Assembly (NCBI GenBank): GCA_958496175.1
Contig: OY292274.1
Span: 63,746,630-63,810,629, forward strand
Direction: 5' to 3'
DNA: 64,000 bases
DNA from: Sisyra terminalis
Lineage: Eukaryota > Arthropoda > Insecta > Neuroptera > Sisyridae
Part shown: positions 48,913-61,784 of the stretch, piece by piece
Layout of the letters: each line of letters starts with the position of its first letter
Position numbering within the stretch: position 1 is the stretch's first letter
Program-made: the position numbers and the translations under genes
Notes under the pieces: generated by a model
Database searches by the model: none
Told to the model about the DNA's origin: nothing
The model's input: only the letters and a program-made list of their open reading frames with translations

Positions 48913-51094
48913 CTAAAAAAATCAATTTGTTATTGTTACAGAAACGGTATTTTAAGCAAATGGGATGTCTGAAATATTCCTTGCTAGTTATTAACCGATT
49001 GTTTTTTTTGTAAACAAAGTAAATGAAACGTATAAACAAAGGTTAAGTATGGTTAAGTACGTACATTTTATTAAAGCAAACTTTTTTACTAAGCTTCGTA
49101 GGAGTTATTCCTCTGATATAAACAGTCATACTCATTATTTTCATGGTCAAACTGCACTTATATCGTGTCAATGGAGCAATAGAATATGTTGGAATTTGTA
49201 ATGAACACCACTAAGACTTGCGCAACAACTATGTAAGTCTGGTTGCTTAGCAAAGGGGAAGTACAGGAAACCAACTGGGAAGTACCGTGCTATTTTGGGA
49301 TATGCACTGCCATAGAATTATATGTAGCAATGGAAAGAAATAATCGAAATACTTCTCCGAAAAATTCTGATAAAATTTCAAGTGTTACAAATGCGATAAA
49401 TTTTTATGAAGCAAATTGATAATTTGATCAAATAAATCACTGAATTAATTTATTGATTAGTCTATATTACAAGCAATCTACAATTCAACGATTTTTGTTC
49501 GGAAATAATCCTCTGAAAAAATTTTCAGTAAATCATTTCAGTGAATATTTCAAAAATATTCAATTAAACTTGAAAAATTTAGCCATCAAGTATGATTAAT
49601 CTCAAGTTCTTAAGTAACAATTGTAATCATTTTATTTTATTTTTAATGATCCTAATATTTTTAACATCATCAGATCTTATGTTAATCCTTACAATTCTTG
49701 ACAAAACCCACCCAACTTATTTGTACTGTATCCCGCCTTTATGCTGAAATTTTTCCATATCTTTCCGGTGATTTGGAAAATCCCTGAATAATAGATTAGG
49801 GAAGACCAACAGTATTCTTGTCCTTCCACCACTCGTAAAGTGGTCCTTTTGACAAAGAGTCCTTTTGACGATTTTGTCTACAATTTTGACGGAGCCTTCA
49901 TTTATGTTTTTTCTAAACTATTATCCAGGGATTTCCCATAAAATTGAAAAGATATGGAACGCTATTTCGTTAGCAGTAAATCGGTTTCCTAAAAATGAAG
50001 AATTGGTCTGCCAAAAAGTTTATATGCTCTATAGTTCTTATATAAGCGTATTGATATTTTCAATTTCATCGAGATGGAAAATCAATGGTTAAATTTTATA
50101 ATTTTGCCACTATGCAAACTGTAGCCCTAGCTGCTTAGTGTATAAATTTGGTCTTAAGAACTTATAACTTATATAAACATGACTTTTTTTCGTAATTAAT
50201 AATCATTCGTAACCGATTAAAGATTTTAACCAAGTTAAGAGTTTAACCAAGATTTAAACCACAAGTCAATCTATTGAGAGAGCAGAGTAATAACATATAT
50301 TCTTAATTTAAGTTTTAAAGCTCAAGTACGTACAAAAGCAATATGTGCTAAGACAAGAAAAGTAAGGAAGTCGTATTTGAAATTTTCAAAGACGATGTGA
50401 ACTATATTTTCCCAACTATATTTGTTCTGTTTCAAAGCATAAGGAAAACTGAAACTTGGAAAATTGGGGATAACCATAAAGTACCATACACACATTGCAA
50501 AAAGTTTTATGAGAGCTTTCTTGGCTGGTTAAAAAATTCTATTACATTTGACAAACTTCTGTCTGGTAAATTTAGTTATACCAAGCCAAAATAGAAAATT
50601 ACAGCTCTCTACAATTTATCGTTTTTGAGATTTATGAAATACTTATTACATACCTATATGGAGATCATTAATCTTACGAAAAATTGTCCTAAAATTCAAT
50701 GATCCATACTTAAAATGAATACTGTGTTTCTATCAAAGTCTCGCAACTAAAAAAATTTATAAATACAAGGATATAATACATTTATAATTATAATTTAAAT
50801 GCAAAGCCAACATCATCAGTGCATTCTGAAAGCAATGCATAACAGATATTTTATTTATCTTGCCAAATCGAAATCATAGAGGCTGATAAAATTTGGTTTG
50901 TTAATACTTTCTTATACTTCATATTGATTAAATTTTATTCGTTTAAATCAAACAAGTATTTATCGACAGATTGTTATGACTTTATTAATATTACAATAGC
51001 TCAATGTAAAGTCTAGACATGTTTATTTTTTACAATAATTGTTAAAATGTTTTGTTGACTTACCCTGTGAACCAATATTGTTAAAATTCATCAA
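48913..51094. other. Intergenic DNA between the kinase and the esterase cluster
   Basis: The kinase promoter should lie in the first part, but no TATA box or initiator stands out. Frames at 49865-50092 and 50397-50594 have no recognisable domain. No transposon ends were identified. Confidence 0.45.
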
Positions 51095-51175
51095 AATATT
51101 TGTTTACGATTAAATTAATTCTTATTAAATATCTAAACATTAAATATTGTTCTTTTATTTTAAAATCTTCCCTAA

Positions 51176-54100
51176 TTATTCTAAACTAGCTATATCATCT
51201 TTGAATGGTAAACCATCCAAAAACGACATACGGTCTTCAAAAAATTTGTCTTTCATGGTAAATGCAATTTCATTGTCTTCTGATTTATATATGTAATAGT
51301 AAGAGAAATCTCCAGTGGATGGTTCCTCCCCATCCTTCACATCCGTTATTGTTACTGGTAACCACTGTACGTCACAATCAGCGCAATTGGTAGTTGGACC
51401 GCTAAAAAATAAAACGAACAGATTAAATTGAAAAATCAAAGTATATGTCATTTAAACATACCCATGCGTTGCAAAATTTACCCAAAGTTTGACTAATTTT
51501 TGACTAGCACGAACATCATTTGGTGGTAAGGCTGGGGCTATGAATGATTGTTGAAATAAATAAAGCAGATCATCGCCATGAACAACACCTATGAAAACAA
51601 TCGGTACATTTTTTGATAACAAAAACAAAAATTAATTTAGTTACCGAAGTCATCTTTAGATTTAGCAAAAATAGTGGAATAGCTATATTGTCCTTTATAA
51701 TTAAACTCATAGTAGTACACGTTTGGGGAATATTCAAGCTGAACAAGTGCAGCCACAGCCCCAGGATAATTATAAATTAGATCACTAAAAATCTAAAAAA
51801 TATTCACAATTCTAAAATATGCTTTAAAAAATGTTAATGTCATTAATACTAACATCGGTAAATCCTTGGAAAGTATTGGTGTTTACTTCATGCACACCGT
51901 TCATGTAAAAGTTAATCAAGCTATCAAAAACATCGGAATCGAAGTTTCCATTAAGCATTAATATCTTTGGAACAAGTTCATCAAAACGTTTGTTTAATTC
52001 TGTTCTTTCTGTTAAATTGGTGAATATAGCTGAAATAAATAATCACATTCAATTTCAATTAGTTTTTTACAAAAAATAATTAATGTAAAATTTAATTACA
52101 CCCGGTACGAATTACTCCTTCATTTCCAGCAGTTCCAATCATCCATGGAACACGATTTGGTATTCTGTCTTTAAGATATAAATTTATTGGTTTATCATCA
52201 ATATATGGATTGGGATTTTTTACTGATTTTATTTCAATGGTTGGCTTGTATACTACCATAGGATCATTAGAAAAATACTAAAAAAGACAAAAAAAATTGC
52301 TTTACTCTTTGATTGCTTCGTTGTAAATTACCTACTTTAAACCCTTGAACACTTGCAACCAATTTCTTGCCATCGACTAATCGTAAGCATTTAACAAGAT
52401 CATCGGTATTATCCGATGGGCAGTCCACTAATTGGGCTTGTTTTTTGGCAATTTGCAAAGCTTCCGTTGCCTCTAGTGGCTTATCCCAAAAGGACAAAGC
52501 AGTTTCACTTTGTAGTATGGCCTGGTGGAACAATCCTATTAAAAAAAAAATTTTAAAACCACTTGTTCTAGTAGGAAAAAAGACAGATAAACCTGATGCC
52601 GAAGGACTTAATGTGTGATAATGAACACTAGCTGCACCAGAACTGTGTCCGAATATTGTCACCCTATTTGGATCCCCACCAAAATATTCAATATTTTCTT
52701 GAACCCATTTCATGGCTAAAATCTGATCATACTGCCCCCAGTTGCCTGGAGAAGCATCATCTCCGGTACTAAAATATCCTGAAGAGTGGAATATTTAAAA
52801 GGTAAGTTTTCTTTTCACTATTATCTAATTAGATCAATATAATGTTTTTTTAGTATCCTACCGAAAACTCCAAGTCGAAAATTCATCGCGACTATAACAA
52901 TATCTTCATCCATAAAAAAACTTGGTCCCTGGATAGTACTGCTTCCAGTTCCCGAGGCAAAAGCTCCATTGTGAAAATAGACCATGACTGGAACCGTTTC
53001 TACGATTACTTCATTATCAGCGGCAAACTAAAAAAAGCATTTTTTTTTAATTATTTGTCTGTTGAATACATACAAAGTAAAATATGAATATAAAATAGAA
53101 TGTGGATCTGCACAAGATATCGCACATTTAAACTTAAGTATAGCATTAAAGTTTAATAATAATTTTACCTGATGTGTATAAACATTTAAAAACAGGCAAT
53201 CTTCTTGTCCCAAAACTGGTGCTCCAGTTAAATAGTAATTTTTTTGCAAGCAAGTACCTCCGTTTTTAATTGCTAATTGTAAATCTTTCGAAGGATCTGG
53301 TGGCTGAGGTTTCTACAAAACATTTTCATCATCGTTAGATTCCTTTAAAATTAAATATTTTCATAAGGCGAATAAATGTAGGTAAACATTCAGTTGTGAT
53401 AATTAAAAAAAATGAAACTTTTAATGTAATTTATGGTGTTTGAAGATCACTGGCGTAGCTAGGTAACCAAGGGTCCTGGGGCAAATTAAAAAATAGGGCC
53501 CCACTGCTATGTAAACTGATTAGGTTTTATCAAATAAAAATATGAAATATACAAATACTTTAAAAATGCTAAGCTACTTAAGCTCTTTTTTGTGCACTGT
53601 AGGGCAGGTAATAAAAATATTAAACAGTAACAACATAAATTTAATTAATATTTGGTGTAGGTTTGGCTAATAAAACGAAATAGAGAAGATTCGAGGGTTT
53701 ATTATATAAAGGTCGGGTCTACCAACTGACTAAATAACAATTATATTTACAATTTTTTCCTAGCTTTAGTTTTCACAAAAGTATCAATAACTTCGTTTAA
53801 ATCCAGGCTTGATGCAGTTTTATTTTTAATTGTTATTAGCGATAAATATCGGAGTCGAGTTTGGCCCATATTATTTCTTAAATATTTTATTATTTTTAAT
53901 TTGCTAAATGACCTTTCAGCTGCTGCAGAAGTGACAGGAATTGGAAAGAATAATAACATCGCTTTAAATAATACCGTTAGATCCCATTCTAGCACTTCAT
54001 ATTTGCTCATTATTTTCTAACATAATTAATGAATTTCCAACTGAATTTCCAAAAGTTCAGTTTGCTCAAGATTTCTGGTAAGGATTCAAAGGCCCCCTGA

Positions 54101-54663
54101 GCTTGAGGACCCCGGGGCACTGCCCCGCCTAGTCTCTAGGTAGCTACGCCACTGTTGGAGATTCAATTTCCAACCATGAAAGTTATGTATCAGTACTGAA
54201 TAGTTTGAAGATTGTTTTCAATAACTTTTTACCGTTAAACGTATATCTCAAAATAAAGTTTGCTAATGGTTTTCCATGTTATTCTACACTAAATAATTAA
54301 TTTCTTTTCACGAAATTGAAGCATTTTTTAATTTACCGCAAATCGAAGATCTCCAACGGGTGGTTTTGCGTATCGTATGCCTAGAAAGCTGAAGAATGTA
54401 CGTCCACCTCTTGATGTCGATGTAATTCCTTGGTATGACCCTTGCGACGTTTTTACAATCGTTAGTAACTTATCGGTACCTGGTACTAAATTTACTATTG
54501 GACCTACTGCACCCTTAACCGTATTCGTTGCCGAAGTCACTAGTTCATTAGCCTCATTCGTCACTTTTGTAATGGTTTCTAAATCCAATTGATTTGTCGG
54601 CTTTACATTTAGAAGGCACACCATTAAACAAAAAAATGTTGCAATATTAATGTGTAAATTCAT
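51176..54663 (-). CDS. Type-B carboxylesterase (copy 1), secreted, juvenile-hormone-esterase-like family
   Basis: Alpha/beta-hydrolase that cleaves carboxyl esters; the natural substrate is not deducible. Ten coding exons: 54337-54663, 53169-53312, 52862-53027, 52593-52778, 52336-52535, 52109-52277, 51854-52029, 51645-51792, 51462-51588, 51176-51401; 622 residues. Signal peptide [18 protein letters not shown], then an unusual stretch of about 60 residues before the family start ([11 protein letters not shown] ... [16 protein letters not shown]). EDCLFLNVY motif, oxyanion loop HNGAF (176-180), nucleophile Ser258 in GHSSG, Glu394 in AGNEG, His509 in VVHGDD, so the triad is complete. The exon 6 end is uncertain: the in-frame donor C|GTACCG is weak while the better CGG|GTGTAA is out of frame. 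A 5' untranslated exon is spliced in (donor at 54775-54776, acceptor CAG at 54680-54682). Intron 1 holds a hAT element. Confidence 0.92.
53448..54154 (-). mobile_element. hAT deletion derivative, copy 3, in esterase intron 1
   Basis: The plus-strand left end CACTGGCGTAGCTAGG and right end GGTAGCTACGCCACTG are inverted repeats; flanking 8-mers TTGAAGAT (53440-53447) and TTGGAGAT (54155-54162) match in 7 of 8. The paralogous intron of esterase copy 2 at about 59,273-59,300 reads GGTGTTGGGAGATTTAATTT with no insertion, giving an empty-site comparison. Orientation is the same as the host gene. Confidence 0.93.
53747..54010 (-). pseudogene. hAT transposase C-terminal domain remnant, open frame
   Basis: An 87-codon open frame starts at [11 protein letters not shown] and contains [20 protein letters not shown], then TKARKKL and stop, collinear with the remnant at 27771-28079. 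It has lost one Lys codon in KIIKKYL. Only the dimerisation region is present. Confidence 0.85.
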
Positions 54664-54784
54664 TTTTTTTGTGAAAAATCTGAAACAAAAAAACCAGTAA
54701 ATTCCCAAAAATGATTAACATTCAATTAAAAATTAAATGTTTGAAAAATTGTTATAACTTTATAACTATGTTTTACCCTTGAGA

Positions 54785-57054
54785 GTATTTAAAATAATTA
54801 AATTATATATCCAACTAAAATTATTGTAAGTTGTAAAAGCATTTGGACATCCTAAGAATTCTTTTCTAAATTGATATTTATAATTAATGAGATCACATGG
54901 CTGACAAAGTTAACAATCCAAACAGTTTCTAAGACAATAACTGGAAACTGAAATTCTGTTCAAACCCCTTTCTATTAAGCTAGCATTGAATTAAACAATT
55001 CATTAAATAGTAATTATGTATACCTACAATAAACAAATAACTTTATAAATTACGTTATATTTAAAATATAGAAAATTGTAAATCAAAAATGAAACTCACA
55101 TAAAAATATTCTATAAAATAACTTTTCAAAATGTAAACTTGAAATGTTCAATCTTATCCGTAATTTGTCACAAAGTTATTTTACACTATAATTAAAATTT
55201 CTAGTTTTTTAAAATGATTATATCACTTTTTAACTGACCAATGTAATATAAAACATAGGTAAAAATAAAATAATGAAAAATAAATGATTTTTCTTTTTTA
55301 TACATCAACAACACAAACAACCATTTAGATTCAGTTATCATATTCAATATTTAAGATAAATATTAGATTTTTGAAAAGCAAAACGGCAAACAAAAATTGA
55401 TTTCAATTTATTGAATCAAAATCGTAAATATAATGTTATTTAGTAATTAAATAAAATTCTTATTGGCATATGAGAATTAAATATTTCAAGTTGATTATTC
55501 AGTTGATAGCGATGGGTTTCTTTCATTGAATTTAATTAAACATGAAATTTATAAATAAACTCACTCCATATAAATTTATTGAGGTTTTAATTGCTAAAAA
55601 AATATGAATAAATCAAATAATGGGACAACAAATATTTTAACTAATTTTTATGTAAGTTCAACTTTATTTGCAATGTTCTCAGATACCACGTAGAGAAGAT
55701 TAGGTCACAGTGGACGGGGTACAGTGGATAATTCAATGTAATTCTGTAAGTGTTGCATTTGCCCATACAAAATCGGTGGATAAGTAACGAAAAGATTTTC
55801 AGATGTTTTTTAAAATTTCTTAAACTTTTAAGTGCATAAGAAATGCAAATGTCGTTTGTTTCACGCTTGTTTTACCTTAAATTTTTTGTAAACTATATCT
55901 TTTTGTCTTTGAGATGGATATAATTTTTATACGACTATTTTAATTTTATAATAAAAAATTATCGAATAGTAGAAATTATTGAGTAATAAGGCCGAAATTG
56001 TTGTTTTTACGATATTTTTTACATAGATCTTGTCCCAATTGAAACGCTGTCCCTCATGCATTGATCCAAAGTACCCCATCCCCGGTTTGCAGTGGTCAAA
56101 TTTCCCATTGTTTTAAAAGTGGCTATAATTTGTAAGTTTCTGTTAAAAACTCCCTTAGATTCCTTTTTCGTAAAAGAATAGATGTTCCTGTATTTATTTA
56201 ATTTCAGAGATTATTCATTTAGCCATAAACTATGGAACTCCACTACTTAAGAAAAAAAGTGATCCACTCTTTTTTAGGTCCCGTAAGGAAAATATACGCA
56301 GTTCTGCACTAGGCTAATGCTAAACAGAAAACTTTTGTGGTCACTTGAATGTATGGAATGTATTGTATCGTTGAAGTAATTTTCGGAGATTGTAACCGTT
56401 AATGAAGCATTTGATTCTAGAATATTAGTCACAACCTTGGAAGTAAAACTTTTTCAAAGATAATAAATGTGATCACAACAGAAGGTGACAACTGCATTAT
56501 CATTCTTATTTTTTTTTCGGCTAATATTTGAGAACTAGATGAATTCAGAACTTTTATATTTAAAGTAGGTATAAATGGACGTAGGTAGGATGTAGGAATT
56601 TTAATATTTACAGTAAATGCAAAAAGTTAGGCAATATAAATCCAAAATTATTGAACTTTGTAGTACATTTTTTTGAATTGGAAAACTTCTGTAACAGTTA
56701 TTAGCCTTATTAGCCTTTGAACGTACAATAAGCGTACAGGAATTACCAGAAAAGCAATGCTCAACATTGCTTTTTTGGAAACAAAAATTGTGCATTAAAA
56801 TTAAAATCCCAGTAAATTTTTTTTTCAAGGAGAGAAAGAACCCCATGTTCATCTTTAACAGGTACTTTTTCAAACTCAAGAAAATATTGTAAAAGGTGGT
56901 TTTCTGATTTGAAGCTAATCCAAAAGTTTCCAATGTAAACAAAATTCATCAATTTTGGCTTCAATGGTCATTTATTTACGATTTAATTAGTTCTTACTAA
57001 ATATCGAAACATTGAATTTTGTTCTTTTATTTTAAAATCTTCAATCTTCCATAA
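54785..57054. other. Spacer between esterase genes
   Basis: 54,785-55,790 is the upstream flank of esterase copy 1, homologous to 60,380-61,225. A GGTCACAGTGGACGGGG and GGTACAGTGG block near 55,705 has an approximate inverse at 56,070-56,105 (GTACCCCATCCCCGG ... CAGTGGTC), possibly an inverted-repeat element. The minus frame at 56601-56942 is unrecognised. Confidence 0.45.
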
Positions 57055-60000
57055 TTATTTTAAACTAGCTATATCATCTTTGAACGGTAAAGTATCCAAA
57101 AATGACATACGGTCGACGAAAAATTTGTCTTTCATGGTAAATGCAATTTCATTGTTTTCTAATTTATACATGTAATAGTAAGAGAAATTTCCAGTGGATG
57201 GATTAGTTCCACCCGTATTTCCTACTGGTAACCATTTTACGTCACATTCATCACAATTGGTAGTTGGGCCGCTAAAAAATAAAACGAAGAGATTAAATTT
57301 GAAAAATCAAGGTCTATTTCATTTTAACATACCCATCTTTGGCGAAATTTACCCAAAATTTGACTAATTTTTGACTAGCATGTACATCATTTGGTGGTAA
57401 GGCTGGGGCTATGAATGGTTGTTGAAATAGATAAATGAGATCATCGCCATGAACGACCCCTATAAAAACAATCTGTACATTTTTTGATAACAAAAGCAAA
57501 AATTAGTTTAGCTACCGAAGTTATCTGGAGATCTAGCATAAATAGGGGAATAGCTATATTGTCCTCTATAATTGAGCTCATAGTAGTACACGTCTGGGGA
57601 ATAATTAAGGTGAGCAAGTGCAGCCACTGCCCCGGGATAATTATACATGAGATCACTAAACATCTAAAAAATATTCAAAATTCTAAAATATGCTTTATAA
57701 AATTTCAATTTTATTAACACTTACGTCGGTAAATCCTTGGAAAGTATTGGTGTTTAATTCATGCACGCCGTTCATGTAAAAGTCAACCAATTTATCGAAA
57801 ATATTTGAATCGAAGTTTTCATTAAACAGTAATATCTTTGGAACAAGTTCATCAAAACGTTTGTTTAATTCTGTTCTTTCTGTGGAATTGGTGAATAAAG
57901 CTGAAAGAAATAATCATATTCAATATTACTTTTTTACAGAAAATAATTAATGCAAAAGTTAATTACACCCGGTACGAATTATTCCTTCATTTCCAACAGA
58001 TCCAATCATCCATGGAACAGGATTTGCTATTCTGTGTTCCTTATATAATGTTATTGGTTTCGCATCAATATATGGAATGGGATTCCTTAATGATTTTATT
58101 TCAATGGCTGGCTTGTATACTACCATAGGATCATTAAAAAAATACTAAAAATAACAACAAAAAAAATAACATAACTCTTTGATTACTTATATGAATTACC
58201 TACTTTAAACTCTTGAATACTTTCAACCAATTTCTTGCCATCAACTAATCGTAAGCATTTAACAAGATCATCGGTATTATCCGATGGGCAGTCCACTAAT
58301 TGTGCTTGTTTTTTGGCAATTTCAAGAGCTTCCGTTGCCTCTAGTGGCTTATCCCAAAAGGAAAAAGCAGATTCACTTTGTAGTATGGCCTGGTGAAATA
58401 ATCCTATAAAAAAAAAATTAATAAAACCACTTGGTCTAGTAAGGAAAAAAAACTGACAAACCTGATGCCGAAGGACTTAATGTGTGATAATGAACACTAG
58501 CTGCACCAGAACTGTGTCCGAATATTGTCACCCTATTTGGATCCCCACCAAAATATTCAATATTTTCTTGAACCCATTTCATGGCTAAAATCTGATCATA
58601 CTGCCCCCAGTTGCCTGGAGCAGCATCATCTCCGGTACTAAAATATCCTGATAAGTGGAAGATTTAAAAAAATAGTTTTATTTTCGCTACATTTGAATAT
58701 AATTTTTTTTTGGTATCCTACCGAAAACTCCAAGTCGAAAATTCATCGTGACTAAAACAACATCTTCATCCATAAAATAACTGGGTCCCTGGATAGTAGT
58801 GCTTCCAGTTCCTGAGAAAAAACCTCCATTGTGAAAGTAGACCATGACTGGCATCTTTTCTTTGACTTCTTCATCATTAGTGGCAATCTAAAAAAGAAGA
58901 TTTTTTATTATTTATCTGTTTCTATTTGTGTGAGTCGAGTAAGATGGTGCACCGGATATCGCACATTTAAATTCAAAAATATCTTTAAAGTTTACTAATA
59001 ACTTTACCTGATGTGTGAAAACATTTAAAAAGAGACAATCTTCTTCCCCGAAGACTGGTGCTCCAGGTAAAAAGTAATTTTTTTGCAAGCAAATATCTCC
59101 GTTTTTAACTGCTAATTGTATTCCGTCCGAAGGATCTGGTGGTTGAGGTAGCTACAAATAATTTTCCACAACTTAGATTGCTTTAAAATTATATATTTTC
59201 ATAAGGCGAATAAACGTAGGTATAAATTCCGTTGTGATAATTAAAAAAAATGAAACCTCTAATGCTATTTATGGTGTTGGGAGATTTAATTTCCAACCAT
59301 GAAAGTTATGTATCAATACTGAATAGTTTGAGGATTGTTTTCAATAACTTTTTACCGTTGAACGTATATTATAAAGTAACGTTTGCAAATAGTTCACCAG
59401 AATTCAGAATTAATCCCACAAAAATTAAAAAATCCGTGGATAAAAAAATAAATTAGATTGTAAAGAGTGAAAATTATCAAGTGGATTGAGAATTAAAACC
59501 AGTACTAAAAAATTGAATCCTTATTTTCTTAATTGACAAATAATAATTATTTCAATAATGAAATTTTAAATGAATAACTGGCGAGTATTATTGGCATTAT
59601 TGGTACACGCAGTTCTAAATTTTAACAGTAATAATTTTAAAAATGAATTACTATTTAAGATAATTTGTAATTTGTGGCTAACAATTTCAATCGTTCAAAT
59701 CAAGTCACTAATTGTAAAACCAAGAATAATTCCTTAATGGTAAATTTTAAAGTTTTGAATCCGACAGCCAAGTAAACTGAATTGAAATCTTTGAAAGGAA
59801 TACGTTAAGGTATGCATATAATAAAAATAGTTTTTCATGTTACTCTCTATTAAATACCTAATTAATTTCTTTTCATGAAATTGGAGCATTTTTTAAATTA
59901 CCGCAAATCGAAGATCTCCAACCGGTGGTTTTGCGTAACGTATACCTAGATAGCTGTAGAAATTACGTCCACTTCTTGATACCGATGTCATTCCTTTGAA

Positions 60001-60216
60001 TGACCCTTGAGACGTTTTTACAATCGTTAATAAATTATCTGCACCTGGTACTAAATTTAATATTGGGCTTATCACACCCACTGCCGGACTTGCTACCGTA
60101 GTCGCCGTATTTGCCAATTCATCAATAATTTGAAAATCCAATTGTTTTGGCGGCTTTACATTTAGAAGACGTACTATTAAACCAAGAAGTATTGCAATAC
60201 CAATATGTAAACTCAT
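57055..60216 (-). CDS. Type-B carboxylesterase (copy 2), secreted, tandem paralogue
   Basis: Same gene structure as copy 1: exons 59902-60216, 59008-59151, 58722-58887, 58462-58647, 58204-58403, 57976-58144, 57725-57900, 57516-57663, 57333-57459, 57055-57271; 615 residues. Signal peptide [18 protein letters not shown]. Oxyanion loop HNGGF, nucleophile in FGHSSGA, acid in EG, His in VVHGDD. The final exon is three codons shorter. The exon 6 donor shows the same problem as copy 1 (GTACCGGGTGTAATT retained). A 5' untranslated exon is indicated by a donor at 60364-60365 and an acceptor at 60233-60235. Exon 4 is almost identical to copy 1 while other exons have diverged, which points to gene conversion. 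Likely a secreted hydrolase of the same kind with different expression or substrate. Confidence 0.92.
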
Positions 60217-60365
60217 TTTTTTAGTGAAAAATCTAAAACAAAAAGTTATATAATTAAATTATGCAATGTTGACATTTTTGGTCTCAACTTCGCAGAAGTA
60301 AATTTCCAAAAATGATTAACATTGCATGTTTAAAAAATTGATATATCTATGTATTTATGTCTTAC

Positions 60366-61431
60366 CGTTGAGAGTTTCTAAAAAAATTAAGTTGCATATC
60401 AAACTAAGGGTATTGTAAAGTAGTAAAAAATTAGAACTTTCTAGGAATTCCTCCATAAATTGATATTTATAATTAATGAGATCACTATGCTGACGGCTTA
60501 CAATCCAGCTTCTAAGACAATGGCCAGAAAGTGGAACTCAGTTCAATTCCCCTTTTCTGAACTAGCTTAGAATCAATATTTCATTAAACAATAGTTACTT
60601 ATACTATAAACAAAAAACTTAATATTTTATAACTAATATATTAAAATAATATTGAAAATTGTTACTCAAAGATAACTTAGGTAATAAAACTCTTCAAAAT
60701 CATGAACCTAAAAGTTAAATCTTATCCGTAGTTGAAGTAATATTTTTAATTTTGTTTAAAACAATTATATCACTTTAACTGACCAATGCAAAATAAAACA
60801 CAGGTAAAAAAAATAAAAAAATAAAATTTTTCTTTACTATAATAAAAACAAAATTGATATCAATTTATTCAAATAAAATCGTAAATATAATGCTATTAAG
60901 TAATTAAATAAAATTTATTGACATATGAGAGTTCAATATTTCAAATTAATTATTTAATTGATTGCAATGTGCTTCTTTCGTTGAATTTAATTAAACATGA
61001 AATTTATATATATAAATTCCCCTCATATAAGTTTATTGAGGTATTAATTGTAAAAAAAATAAATCAATCAAATAATGAGATAACAAATATTTTAACTAAT
61101 CTGTATGTAAGTTCAACTTTATTTGCATTCAAGTAGGGGAGATTGGGTCACTATGGATCATGGGGTACAGTGGATAGTTCAATGTAATTCTATAAGTGTT
61201 GCAGTTGCACATACAGAAAGTATTGTTGCTTCTTGTTTATATGTTTCTTCGTCAGATTAGTCATCGATGGATTGTTAAAGTGGGAAAACAAATTTCACGT
61301 GGATCAAATAATATAATTGTTTTTATTTCGTTGTACGCATGTTTTACCTGAAATGCCATAAATACCTTAAATTAGTTTTAACTTTATAGATTATATTATA
61401 CATATTATTTACATTATATTATACTTTAGAC
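60366..61431. other. Upstream flank of esterase copy 2
   Basis: 60,366 upward should hold the first untranslated exon and promoter of copy 2; homology to copy 1's flank continues to about 61,225. No clear TATA box was chosen. The frame at 60918-61136 is not a gene. Confidence 0.45.
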
Positions 61432-61775
61432 CAGTGATTCCCAAAGTGGTCTATATCGACCCCTAGGGGTCTATGACCACCTGCAAGGGGTCTACGTCAG
61501 CGAAAAAAAATTTGGGGGTCCACGGTAGTGGATCTCAACACATACACTGATAGTACCTATTTACTTACATCATACTATCTTATAATATCAAGACATATAC
61601 ATTAAAAGTACCTATGAAGTTATAAAAGTACCTATGTTTTTACTTAAAGGTTTTAATACTAAACTTCACTGCAGTTAGAAATTTACAGGAAATCAATATC
61701 AGGTAAGTAGGGGGTCTCCCAACACGGAAAAACATGGCAAGGGGTCTACGACACAAAAAAGTTTGGGGAACTCTG
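61432..61775. mobile_element. 344-bp hAT-type MITE with exact 8-bp target duplication
   Basis: It starts CAGTGATTCCCAAAGTGG and ends AAGTTTGGGGAACTCTG, inverted repeats. Exact direct repeats CTTTAGAC flank it at 61424-61431 and 61776-61783. Termini resemble the units of the 18747-19836 array, so both derive from related hAT families. No coding content. Confidence 0.93.
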
Positions 61776-61784
61776 CTTTAGACT

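Larger units (their letters stand above)
51095..61230. repeat. Tandem segmental duplication containing two esterase genes
   Basis: Units are about 51,095-55,790 and 56,960-61,225. Homology runs from the 3' flank (TGTTCTTTTATTTTAAAATC before each stop codon) through all exons and introns to about 1.1 kb upstream of each start, ending near GGGGTACAGTGGATA(A/G)TTCAATG (about 55,719 and 61,164). Unit 1 is longer mainly because of the 0.7-kb hAT insertion. Between units, 55,800-56,960, no esterase sequence is present. Confidence 0.85.

Noticed and set aside
50810..50850. Additional hammerhead core at a CATCATCAG site
   Set aside because: CTGATGATG is present on the minus strand but there is no GAAAC or stem II at the required spacing.
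56601..56942. 113-codon minus-strand frame between the esterases as a gene
   Set aside because: Low-complexity peptide with no recognisable domain; another frame overlaps it on the same strand.
51176..60216. A third esterase gene in the cluster
   Set aside because: No further esterase exon was found in 54,785-57,050 or beyond 60,216; the extra homology there is duplicated non-coding flank.
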